From Clostridia bacterium (GTDB taxonomy: Bacteria > Bacillota > Clostridia > Monoglobales > Monoglobaceae), in assembly GCA_017409915.1 (NCBI GenBank), contig JAFQRU010000039.1, positions 1-11,386 on the forward strand: a stretch of 11,386 nucleotides of DNA, in the 5' to 3' direction. A model generated the notes under the pieces. That model had not been told where the DNA came from and did no database searches. It saw only the letters and a program-made list of their open reading frames with translations. Positions 1 to 6,475 of the stretch are shown in pieces (within the stretch, counting starts at the first letter, position 1; each line of letters opens with the position of its first letter). Made by a program: the position numbers and the translations under genes.

Positions 1-2
1 CC

Positions 3-101
3 GAAAAGGCAACCCCTGTTTTAAATAAAAAAATGAAAAATTGGCATCTTAGTATTCTTAAAGCGGATAATGAGGGTGCTGTTATATTAGGAGGTTTTTA
101 A
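3..101 (+). CDS. thrB: Homoserine kinase, C-terminal fragment (5' end outside window)
   Basis: An open frame enters from the left edge and ends at TAA 99-101, leaving 32 residues. The tail WHLSILKADNEGAVIL resembles, from memory, the C-terminal end of ThrB-type homoserine kinases, for example the E. coli ending HICRLDTAGARVL. Homoserine kinase (GHMP family) phosphorylates L-homoserine in threonine synthesis. The stop lies directly against the ATG of the aspartate kinase at 102, and the last codons (GGA GGT) form that gene's ribosome site, so the two genes are almost certainly co-transcribed and translationally coupled. Pairing a threonine-pathway gene with aspartate kinase makes biological sense. 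Only the end is visible, so the identity rests on a short match plus context; another protein is possible. Confidence 0.65.
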   Translation, partial: EKATPVLNKKMKNWHLSILKADNEGAVILGGF

Positions 102-1310
102 ATGTCCATTATTGTTCAGAAATTTGGCGGCAGCTCAGTTGCGGATGCGGCAAAGGTTTTAAATGTTGCATCAAGAGTTGTCGATACTTACAAAGAGGGA
201 AACGATGTGGTGGTTGTTGTAAGCGCCCAGGGCGATACAACTGACGACTTAATCGACAAGGCGAATGAGATAAATCCAAACGCCTCAAAGCGTGAAATGG
301 ATATGCTTTTATCCAGCGGTGAGCAGATTTCAATTGCTCTTCTTGCTATGGCAATTGAGAAGCTTGGTTGCCCTGTAATTTCGCTTACAGGCTGGCAGGC
401 AGGGTTTAGAACAAACGCAAACTATTCTAACGCCCGCATTGATAAAATCGACACAGAAAGACTTATGTCTGAAATCGACAAGAAGAAAATCGTTATCGTG
501 GCAGGCTTCCAGGGCGTTAATCGTTATGATGATATAACAACCTTAGGCCGTGGCGGAAGCGACACATCTGCCGTTGCAATAGCTTCTGCAATCCATGCAG
601 ACAAGTGTGAGATTTACACAGATGTTGATGGGGTTTATACAGCAGACCCTCGTATAGTTAAGAATGCTAAGAAGCTTGATGAAATTACTTATGACGAGAT
701 GCTTGAACTTGCAAGTCTCGGCGCTAATGTGCTTCACAACCGCTCAGTTGAAATGGCGAAGAAATATAATACCCGTCTGGAAGTTAAGTCAAGCTTTGAA
801 AAGATAGACGGAACAGTTGTCAAGGAGGTTATTAAAATGGAAAAAATGTTAATAAGAGGCGTTGCCCGTGATAATGATGTTGCAAGTATTTCAATAGTTG
901 GTGTTCCTGACACACCTGGTATTGCATTTAGAGTGTTCTCTTATCTTTCAAAGAAAGGCATCAATGTTGATGTTATCTTGCAGTCAATCGGCAGAGAGAA
1001 TAAGAAAGATATTTCTTTCACAGTTCAAAAGGCTCATCTTGAAGAAGCAATCGCTACATTAGAGGCTGAAAAGGACAATCTCGACTTTGAAACAATCAAG
1101 CACAGAGAAGATTTAAGCAAGGTTTCAATAGTTGGCGCAGGTATGACATCAAATCCCGGCGTTGCAGCTAAAATGTTTGAAGCCCTTTATAATGCGGGAA
1201 TAAATATCCATATGATTTCAACCTCTGAAATCAAGGTTTCAGTTTTAATCAATGTTGAAAAAGCGGAAAGAGCCGTTCAGGTTGTTCACGAAGCTTTCTT
1301 CGGTGCATAA
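102..1310 (+). CDS. lysC: Aspartate kinase (monofunctional, ACT-domain regulated)
   Basis: This 402-residue cytoplasmic enzyme phosphorylates L-aspartate to 4-phospho-L-aspartate, the first step toward lysine, threonine, methionine and diaminopimelate. Visible signatures are KFGGSSV (residues 7-13), the nucleotide-site segment TLGRGGSDTSAVAIA (147-161) and DVDGVYTADPR (174-184). The kinase domain spans about residues 1-240. Two ACT domains follow at roughly 262-320 and 340-400 and should bind an end-product amino acid such as lysine or threonine. The length matches the Bacillus-type monofunctional family of about 400 residues. The start is set by GGAGG (90-94) ahead of ATG 102, directly after the upstream stop. 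A terminator follows at 1319-1349, so the gene ends its operon. An in-frame internal start at 837 could give a separate regulatory subunit (listed separately). No homoserine dehydrogenase domain is fused. Confidence 0.96.
   Translation: MSIIVQKFGGSSVADAAKVLNVASRVVDTYKEGNDVVVVVSAQGDTTDDLIDKANEINPNASKREMDMLLSSGEQISIALLAMAIEKLGCPVISLTGWQAGFRTNANYSNARIDKIDTERLMSEIDKKKIVIVAGFQGVNRYDDITTLGRGGSDTSAVAIASAIHADKCEIYTDVDGVYTADPRIVKNAKKLDEITYDEMLELASLGANVLHNRSVEMAKKYNTRLEVKSSFEKIDGTVVKEVIKMEKMLIRGVARDNDVASISIVGVPDTPGIAFRVFSYLSKKGINVDVILQSIGRENKKDISFTVQKAHLEEAIATLEAEKDNLDFETIKHREDLSKVSIVGAGMTSNPGVAAKMFEALYNAGINIHMISTSEIKVSVLINVEKAERAVQVVHEAFFGA
837..1310 (+). CDS. Possible internally initiated aspartate kinase beta subunit (ACT domains only)
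   Basis: Inside the aspartate kinase gene, AAGGAGG (822-828) lies 8 nt before an in-frame ATG (837-839, residue Met246). This is as good a ribosome site as that of any other gene in the window. Initiation there would give a 157-residue product holding only the two ACT domains. In Bacillus subtilis aspartokinase II, the small beta subunit is known to be made from an internal in-phase start in the same gene, giving an alpha2beta2 enzyme. The position at the kinase/ACT boundary fits that arrangement. The Lys-Glu-Val codons could carry the motif by chance, so production of the subunit is inferred. Confidence 0.6.
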   Translation: MEKMLIRGVARDNDVASISIVGVPDTPGIAFRVFSYLSKKGINVDVILQSIGRENKKDISFTVQKAHLEEAIATLEAEKDNLDFETIKHREDLSKVSIVGAGMTSNPGVAAKMFEALYNAGINIHMISTSEIKVSVLINVEKAERAVQVVHEAFFGA

Positions 1311-1318
1311 AAAAGTGT

Positions 1319-1349
1319 AAGCCTCCTTTTTGCAAAGGAGGCTTTTTTT
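1319..1349 (+). terminator. Rho-independent terminator after aspartate kinase
   Basis: A perfect 9-bp stem, GCCTCCTTT (1321-1329) with AAAGGAGGC (1334-1342), encloses a 4-nt loop and can extend by two A-T pairs. It is followed by a run of seven T (1343-1349). It begins 8 nt after the aspartate kinase stop and ends the upstream amino acid operon. Confidence 0.95.
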
Positions 1350-1385
1350 ACCTTTAAAAAATTTCAAAAAAAATCACAAAATCCC

Positions 1386-1414
1386 TTGACATTACGGGGA
1401 AGCTGTGATAGAAT
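1386..1414 (+). promoter_or_regulatory. Sigma-A type promoter for the small ORF and probably the downstream operon
   Basis: A consensus -35 TTGACA (1386-1391) and a one-mismatch -10 TAGAAT (1409-1414) are separated by exactly 17 bp. Transcription should begin near 1421, about 20 nt upstream of the small ORF's start codon, leaving room for little more than its AGGAGG ribosome site. It lies just after the preceding terminator. No equally good promoter was seen closer to the amidohydrolase gene, so this may serve the whole main operon. Confidence 0.85.
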
Positions 1415-1442
1415 GAAATAAGATTTTTTTAGGAGGCGAAAA

Positions 1443-1703
1443 ATGATGTTTTTTGGAAGAAAACATTCTTCAAATTCATCTAAAGATGCAAATAGCTTTG
1501 CACCTTGTTTTCGCAGTGCAAAAAAATCTTTTAATAGTGTATCTTTTGCAGGCATTGTTCTTTCAATGTCTGTTTTTTTGTATTTTGCTCTATGCATAAT
1601 TTGCGCTATTGAGATAATTAGCATTATTGGTATTATTATTCTAAGCATAATTATAATTAGGAAAATTGCTTTGGAAAAGCGAACGGCATACGGACTATGT
1701 TAG
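1443..1703 (+). CDS. Small isoleucine-rich hydrophobic protein or long leader peptide, unknown function
   Basis: This 86-residue ORF has a strong AGGAGG (1431-1436) 6 nt before ATG 1443; a second ATG at 1446 is also usable. A near-consensus promoter lies just upstream, so translation on this strand is well supported. Residues 1-34 are polar, Ser- and Lys-rich and basic. Residues 35-72 are almost unbroken hydrophobic sequence with a single Glu57, enough for one long or two tightly packed membrane helices. Fifteen of residues 52-75 are isoleucine, including runs of three and four. I do not recognise a family. Two readings are possible: a small membrane protein, or a translated leader whose Ile codons sense isoleucine supply for the branched-chain genes downstream. 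A hairpin lies 15 nt past the stop. An open frame also runs antisense, but it has no ribosome site. Confidence 0.6.
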   Translation: MMFFGRKHSSNSSKDANSFAPCFRSAKKSFNSVSFAGIVLSMSVFLYFALCIICAIEIISIIGIIILSIIIIRKIALEKRTAYGLC

Positions 1704-1718
1704 AAATTGGTTTGTTTT

Positions 1719-1760
1719 AAGTCGCGGTTTTGCTTTTTCGGCAAAACCGCATTTTGACTT
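1719..1760 (+). terminator. Hairpin before the amidohydrolase gene; possible terminator or attenuator
   Basis: A perfect 10-bp stem, GCGGTTTTGC (1724-1733) with GCAAAACCGC (1741-1750), encloses a 7-nt loop. Outer bases AAGTC (1719-1723) can pair with GACTT (1756-1760) across a bulged ATTTT. The T-rich tail is short (TTTT at 1752-1755, and again after GAC), so termination is probably partial. It sits between the small ORF and the operon, where partial termination would modulate operon expression. I found no convincing alternative antiterminator pairing upstream, only a near-repeat of the left arm around 1709-1718. Confidence 0.55.
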
Positions 1761-1789
1761 TTAAAAGAGGAAACTTTGGAGGCAAAATT

Positions 1790-2584
1790 ATGAAGATTAT
1801 TGATTTTCATACTCATATATATCCCGAAAAAATTGCCCAAAAGGCTGTGGAAAGCGTTGGCGAGTTCTACGGAATAGGAATGGACGGAAAAGGCACAGCA
1901 AAAGACCTTTTAAAAGAGGGTAAAGAAAGCGGAGTTACAGATTATGTTGTTCACTCTGTTGCCTTGACTGCATCAAGAGTTGAAGCCATAAACGATTATA
2001 TAGCTTCTGAGTGTAAAACCCATAAAGAGTTCCACGGTTTCGGGACGATGCACGCAGACTTTGAAAATAAAATTGAAGAAATAGAACGAGCAAGAAAAAT
2101 GGGGCTTTTGGGTGTTAAAATCCATCCTGATACACAGCTATTTAATATGGATGACAGGAGAATGTTTGAGCTATATGACTATTTAAGGCAAGAGGATATC
2201 CCTCTCCTGATCCATTGCGGTGATTATCGATATGATTATTCTCATCCGAGACGACTTAGAAGGCTCCTGCGTGAGTTTCCCGGCATAACGGTTATTGGTG
2301 CCCATTTCGGAGGCTGGTCAATGTGTGATTTGGCTTATGAATATTTAGCAAAGGAAAACTGCTATGTTGACACATCAAGCTCCTTTTGGATGCTTGGTAT
2401 TAAACGGGCAAAGGAGCTTATAAGACTGTACGGAGCAGAGAGGGTTGTGTTCGGCTCTGACTTCCCAATGTGGAGCGTTTCGGAAGAACTTGAAAAATTC
2501 CGGAGTATGAAATTAACAGACGAAGAAAATAGTCTGATACTATATAAGAATGCTGAGAAAATTCTGAAAATCAAGGAGTGTTAA
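1790..2584 (+). CDS. Amidohydrolase, COG2159 / amidohydrolase-2 type TIM-barrel metalloenzyme
   Basis: This 264-residue cytoplasmic protein has the metal-binding pattern of the amidohydrolase superfamily: HxH at residues 7-9 (DFHTH), a histidine at 112 (KIHPD), His142 (IHCGD), His172 (GAHFGG) and Asp224 (GSDFP). The family includes ACMSD-like decarboxylases and hydrolases of carboxylated or cyclic substrates, with a divalent metal usually used for catalysis. All expected ligands are present, so it should be active; the substrate is unknown. ATG 1790 is chosen because GGAGG (1778-1782) precedes it by 7 nt; an upstream TTG at 1730 would overlap the hairpin. The stop is 2 nt before the next gene, so it is the first enzyme of the main operon. 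Linkage to the LeuA-like gene and the fused ligase suggests a carboxylate or acyl metabolite as substrate, which is inference. Confidence 0.88.
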   Translation: MKIIDFHTHIYPEKIAQKAVESVGEFYGIGMDGKGTAKDLLKEGKESGVTDYVVHSVALTASRVEAINDYIASECKTHKEFHGFGTMHADFENKIEEIERARKMGLLGVKIHPDTQLFNMDDRRMFELYDYLRQEDIPLLIHCGDYRYDYSHPRRLRRLLREFPGITVIGAHFGGWSMCDLAYEYLAKENCYVDTSSSFWMLGIKRAKELIRLYGAERVVFGSDFPMWSVSEELEKFRSMKLTDEENSLILYKNAEKILKIKEC

Positions 2585-2586
2585 AT

Positions 2587-4002
2587 ATGACTGAGATTTT
2601 TATATCTGATATTACTTTAAGAGAAGAAGGAAAGCAAAATGGCTACACTTTAAGCTTTAAAGAAAAAATAGAGGTTGCAAAAATTCTTGACAAGATAAAG
2701 GTATCTGTTATTGAAACTGCGCCAATTAAAAACGGAAAGACGGATATTTTATATCTCCATTCCGTTGCGCCGATTATTAAGAACAGTGTCCTTTCCTGCC
2801 CTGTTGGTCTTGACGCCGATGCGGTTGAGAAAACTTATGATGCAATCAAGGAAGCTAAGAAACCAAGAGTTCATATAATGGTTCCTGTTTCAACTGTCCA
2901 GATGGAATATATCTGCAACAAAAAGCCAAAGGCAGTCCTCGCTCTCTCGGAGGAAGTTGTTAAGAAAGCGGTTTCTCTCTGCAAGGATGTTGAGGTTTCC
3001 TTAATGGATGCAACAAGAGCGGAGAAAGAATTCCTTTATGAAATTATGGAAAAGGTAATCGAATGCGGAGCAAAGACCGTAACAGTCTGCGACAGCGCAG
3101 GCGGAATGCTCCCATCTGAGTTTGAAAGCTTTTTAAAGGATTTATTTGCTGCCGTTCCAAAAATGAACGAGGTCAAGGTTTCTGTTGAATGCAGCGACTC
3201 TCTTAATATGGCGGCGGCTTGTGCCCTCTCTTGTATCGGAAGCGGAGTTACCCAGATTAAAACATCTGTTGTTTCTCACGAATATCCCCGTCTTAGTGCA
3301 GTCGCCAAAGTGTTCCGTGAAAAAGGGGACGCTCTCGAGGTTAAGACAGGAATAAATATGGCGGTTTTAGACAACAGCGTTAAGAAGATTAAGCTTATGG
3401 CAAGAGGCGGAAATTCATATACACCGTTTGATGGCGGAACAAATGCCACAGCTGAAAACATTGAGCTTTCTTCTAGCGACGATATAGCATCAGTTAAACT
3501 TGCGGTTTCAAAGCTTGGCTATGATTTATCAGAAGAGGATAACGCAAAAGTTTATGACGAAGTGGCAAGAGTTTCAAAGAGCAAAAAGGTAGGCTCAAAA
3601 GAACTTGATGCAATTGTAGCTTCCGTTGCAATGCAGGTTATCCCTACATATAAGCTTAAAAGCTATGTTATAAACAACGGAAATATAATCACACCAACAG
3701 CTCACATTGAGCTTGAAAAAAGCGGAGAAGTTCTTCAAGGCTTCTGCATCGGAGACGGCCCTATTGACGCGGCGTTCCTTGCAATCGAGCAGATAACAGG
3801 TCACCACTTCGAGCTTGACGATTTCCAGATTCAGTCAGTAACCGAAGGCAGAGGGGCTATGGGTTCAAGTATTGTTAAGCTCCGCCATAACGGAAAGCCG
3901 TTTTCAGGCAAGGGCATTTCAACTGACATTATCGGGGCAAGCATCAATGCTTATATAAATGCCCTCAACAAGATTTGCTTTGAAGAGGAGGATGAGAGAT
4001 GA
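2587..4002 (+). CDS. 2-isopropylmalate-synthase-like protein with degenerate active site and retained regulatory domain
   Basis: This 471-residue protein shows the layout of LeuA (alpha-isopropylmalate synthase): a HMGL-like TIM barrel (about residues 4-270), a linker, and a C-terminal LeuA-type allosteric domain (about 355-463, with GDGPIDAAFLAI and a GRGAMGSS turn). The barrel opens with SDITLR, close to the family's DTTLR, but the following metal-binding RDGEQ is altered to REEGKQ. The canonical HxHND on a later strand aligns to ECSDS (201-205), so the histidine metal ligands are absent. The GERAGNA and HQDG signatures are also not seen. It is therefore unlikely to make isopropylmalate by the usual mechanism and may be a regulator, or an enzyme with changed chemistry. 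AAGGAG (2573-2578) lies 8 nt before ATG 2587; a GTG at 2578 is the alternative. It overlaps the next gene by ATGA. Confidence 0.82.
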   Translation: MTEIFISDITLREEGKQNGYTLSFKEKIEVAKILDKIKVSVIETAPIKNGKTDILYLHSVAPIIKNSVLSCPVGLDADAVEKTYDAIKEAKKPRVHIMVPVSTVQMEYICNKKPKAVLALSEEVVKKAVSLCKDVEVSLMDATRAEKEFLYEIMEKVIECGAKTVTVCDSAGGMLPSEFESFLKDLFAAVPKMNEVKVSVECSDSLNMAAACALSCIGSGVTQIKTSVVSHEYPRLSAVAKVFREKGDALEVKTGINMAVLDNSVKKIKLMARGGNSYTPFDGGTNATAENIELSSSDDIASVKLAVSKLGYDLSEEDNAKVYDEVARVSKSKKVGSKELDAIVASVAMQVIPTYKLKSYVINNGNIITPTAHIELEKSGEVLQGFCIGDGPIDAAFLAIEQITGHHFELDDFQIQSVTEGRGAMGSSIVKLRHNGKPFSGKGISTDIIGASINAYINALNKICFEEEDER

Positions 4003-6461
4003 AATTATCCTTTTCCACAAACAAGTGGAACGATATAACCCTTTCAGAGTTTTTCGATTTGGCAGGGGAATATAAGTTTGACGGAATTGAAATCCACGAT
4101 GTTTCAAAGCTTAAAGAAGCGGATTTAAAGGACGCTCCTTGGCGAATGATAGAAAGCGGAGTCAAAATTTCCTGTATCGATATGGTAAAGGATATTTCCA
4201 AAGAAAAGGCTGAGGCAAAGGCTGAGCTTATAAGATGCCTTGAAGCTGCCGAAATTCTTAAAGCTCCGTATATAAGACTTAAAGCTCTTTCGGAAGAAGG
4301 GGTGGAGGAGTTTTTAAGAGAGAACCTTTCTCTTGCAGAAGAAAAGGGCGTGGTTTTACTTATTGAAACCGCAGGAGTTTATGCAGATACAAGTAAGCTC
4401 CGTGACCTTTTGACAAACTTTGCAAGCGATACACTTGCTGCACTCTGGGATGTTCACTATCCATACAGAATGCACGGGGAAACTCCTGAAAAGACTATTA
4501 CCAATCTTGGAGCTTATGTAAAGCATATTCACATAAAGGACTCTGAAAGCCTTGAAACGAAAAGCCTTGTGGGTGAGGGCAACCTCCCTATCAATCAGTT
4601 TATGGAGGCACTCAGGAGCGTAAACTATGACGGGTTCTTCTCAATTGAATGGAATCCAAAATGGGACGAAGAGATAAGCGAGGCTGATATAATCTTCCCG
4701 CACTTCGTAAGCTTTATGTCAAGATATAAAGGTTTATCAAGAGGTAAGACCTCCCTTTATGACAATAAAACAAAAACGGGCAAGTTTCCATGGAAGAAAG
4801 ATGCACTTATTGAGAAAACCTTTTCTCAGGTTCTTGATAAAATGGTTGAGGAATTCCCTGACCAATACGCATTTAAATATACAACTCTTGATTATACAAG
4901 AACATATTCCCAGTTCCGTGACGATGTTGACACCTTCGCAAGAAGCTTAATGGCTATGGGTGTCCGCCCTGGGCACCATGTTGCAGTTTGGGCAACAAAT
5001 GTTCCTCAGTGGTACATAGCTTTCTGGGCAACAACAAAAATCGGAGCGGTTTTAGTTACAATGAACACCGCCTATAAAATTCATGAGGCGGAATACCTTT
5101 TAAAACAATCCGACACCCACACGCTTATTATGATTGAGGGATACCGCGATTCAGATTATTCAGGGATTATCGCTGAGCTTTGCCCTGAACTTGAAAACAC
5201 CAAAGCGGGAGAGCCTCTCCACGCAAAGAGACTTCCGTTCCTTAGAAATGTTATAACAGTTGGGTTTAAGCAAAAGGGCTGCACAACCTGGGAAGAGGCA
5301 ATTGATAAAGCGGACAGCGTTCCTCTTGATGAAGTTTTAAGAGTTGCATCAAAGGTTAATGTAAACGATGTCTGCAATATGCAATATACCTCAGGAACAA
5401 CAGGCTTTCCTAAAGGGGTTATGCTTACTCACTATAACATAGTCAATAACGGAAAATGTATCGGAGACAGAATGGATTTATCCACGGCAGACAGAATGAT
5501 GATTCAGGTGCCGATGTTCCATTGTTTCGGTATGGTTCTTGCCATGACCGCAACAATGACACACGGGGGAACACTCCTCCCGCTTCCTTATTATTCTCCA
5601 AAGCCTGCCCTCTCTTGCGTAAATCAGGAGAGAATAACTTGCTTCCATGGTGTTCCTACAATGTTTATTGCGATGCTTGAACACCCAGACTTTGAAAAGA
5701 CAGATTTCTCTTATATGAGAACGGGTATTATGGCCGGTTCTCCTTGCCCTGAGGCTATTATGAATCAGGTTGTGGAGAAAATGAATATGAAGGAAATCAC
5801 AATCGTTTATGGCCAGACAGAAGCGTCCCCGGGCTGCACAATGAGCAGCACGGACGACAGCATTGAGGTCAGAGTAACAACTGTTGGCAGAGCCCTTCCT
5901 GAAATTCAGTGTAAGATTATTGACCCTGAAACAGGAGAGGACCTCCCTGATAATGTTACGGGCGAGTTTGTTGCCAAAGGCTATAACATTATGAAAGGCT
6001 ATTATAAAATGCCTGAGGCCACTGCGGCGGCAATTGATAAGGACGGCTGGCTCCATACGGGCGACTTGGCACTTCGCACTCCTGAGGGGAATTACAAGAT
6101 AACAGGCAGACTTAAAGATATGATTATCCGTGGGGGAGAAAATATTTATCCGAAAGAAATTGAGGAATTTATTTATACCCACGATAAAGTCAAGGATGTT
6201 CAGGTTATCGGTATTCCTGATGAGCAGTATGGCGAAGAAATTATGGCTGTTATAATCTTAAAAGACGGTGAAGAAATGACAGCAGACGAAATGAAGGATT
6301 ATATAAAAGCTCATATGGCAAAGCATAAGTGTCCGAGATATATTGACTTCGTAAAAGAATTCCCAATGAATGCGGCGGGTAAAATTCTTAAATATAAGAT
6401 GCGTGAAGACGCGGCAAAGAAACTTAATATCAAAAAAGTTGAAGGCATTGTTGCCGACTAG
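3999..6461 (+). CDS. Fusion: xylose-isomerase-like TIM barrel + AMP-forming acyl-CoA synthetase
   Basis: This 820-residue protein has two enzyme modules. Residues 1 to about 245 form a sugar phosphate isomerase/epimerase (AP-endonuclease-2 type) TIM barrel with its metal and catalytic pattern intact: Glu123 (IETAG), Asp151/His153 (WDVH), His176 and His178 (KHIHIKD), Glu217 (SIEW). After a short linker, residues 266-820 form an acyl-CoA synthetase of the ANL family: P-loop YTSGTTGFPKG (463-473), YGQTE (604-608), TGD (687-689), GRLKD (703-707), hinge RGGENIYPKEIE (711-722) and adenylation lysine Lys795 in AAGKIL. The second half should convert a carboxylic acid, ATP and CoA to acyl-CoA, AMP and pyrophosphate. 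No stop or frameshift separates the modules. GAGGAGG (3985-3991) precedes ATG 3999 by 7 nt, and the start overlaps the LeuA-like stop. The aminotransferase and VOR genes downstream suggest a short or branched-chain acid substrate (inference). Confidence 0.92.
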   Translation: MKLSFSTNKWNDITLSEFFDLAGEYKFDGIEIHDVSKLKEADLKDAPWRMIESGVKISCIDMVKDISKEKAEAKAELIRCLEAAEILKAPYIRLKALSEEGVEEFLRENLSLAEEKGVVLLIETAGVYADTSKLRDLLTNFASDTLAALWDVHYPYRMHGETPEKTITNLGAYVKHIHIKDSESLETKSLVGEGNLPINQFMEALRSVNYDGFFSIEWNPKWDEEISEADIIFPHFVSFMSRYKGLSRGKTSLYDNKTKTGKFPWKKDALIEKTFSQVLDKMVEEFPDQYAFKYTTLDYTRTYSQFRDDVDTFARSLMAMGVRPGHHVAVWATNVPQWYIAFWATTKIGAVLVTMNTAYKIHEAEYLLKQSDTHTLIMIEGYRDSDYSGIIAELCPELENTKAGEPLHAKRLPFLRNVITVGFKQKGCTTWEEAIDKADSVPLDEVLRVASKVNVNDVCNMQYTSGTTGFPKGVMLTHYNIVNNGKCIGDRMDLSTADRMMIQVPMFHCFGMVLAMTATMTHGGTLLPLPYYSPKPALSCVNQERITCFHGVPTMFIAMLEHPDFEKTDFSYMRTGIMAGSPCPEAIMNQVVEKMNMKEITIVYGQTEASPGCTMSSTDDSIEVRVTTVGRALPEIQCKIIDPETGEDLPDNVTGEFVAKGYNIMKGYYKMPEATAAAIDKDGWLHTGDLALRTPEGNYKITGRLKDMIIRGGENIYPKEIEEFIYTHDKVKDVQVIGIPDEQYGEEIMAVIILKDGEEMTADEMKDYIKAHMAKHKCPRYIDFVKEFPMNAAGKILKYKMREDAAKKLNIKKVEGIVAD

Positions 6462-6475
6462 AAAGGATGATAGAT

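Noticed and set aside
1..101. Separate promoter or leader region for the aspartate kinase
   Set aside because: The stretch is one open frame ending at the aspartate kinase start and resembles the end of homoserine kinase, so it is coding rather than a leader.
1350..1442. T-box or amino acid riboswitch upstream of the main operon
   Set aside because: The predicted transcript leader before the small ORF is only about 20 nt, and no T-box specifier or AGGGTGG-type sequence was seen there or before 1790.
1364..1648. Antisense open frame of 94 codons opposite the small Ile-rich ORF, with a plausible mixed amino acid composition
   Set aside because: It has no ribosome site before its ATG (the upstream bases read TTTCCTAATTATAATT), and it runs across the + strand promoter. 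The + strand frame has both a promoter and AGGAGG. It is not fully excluded, since the composition is not obviously random.
1730..1789. TTG start at 1730 extending the amidohydrolase by 20 residues
   Set aside because: The TTG lies inside the left arm of the hairpin and has no ribosome site. ATG 1790 has GGAGG at 7 nt and begins directly before the conserved DFHTH.
2578..2586. GTG start at 2578 for the LeuA-like protein
   Set aside because: It overlaps the ribosome site AAGGAG and the amidohydrolase stop. ATG 2587 has correct spacing and starts just before the family's first strand.
5478..6182. Long minus-strand open frame (234 codons) inside the acyl-CoA synthetase region
   Set aside because: It is the shadow of a clearly real gene with catalytic motifs on the + strand. 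Its translation is Arg-, His-, Asn- and Cys-rich with no recognisable domain.
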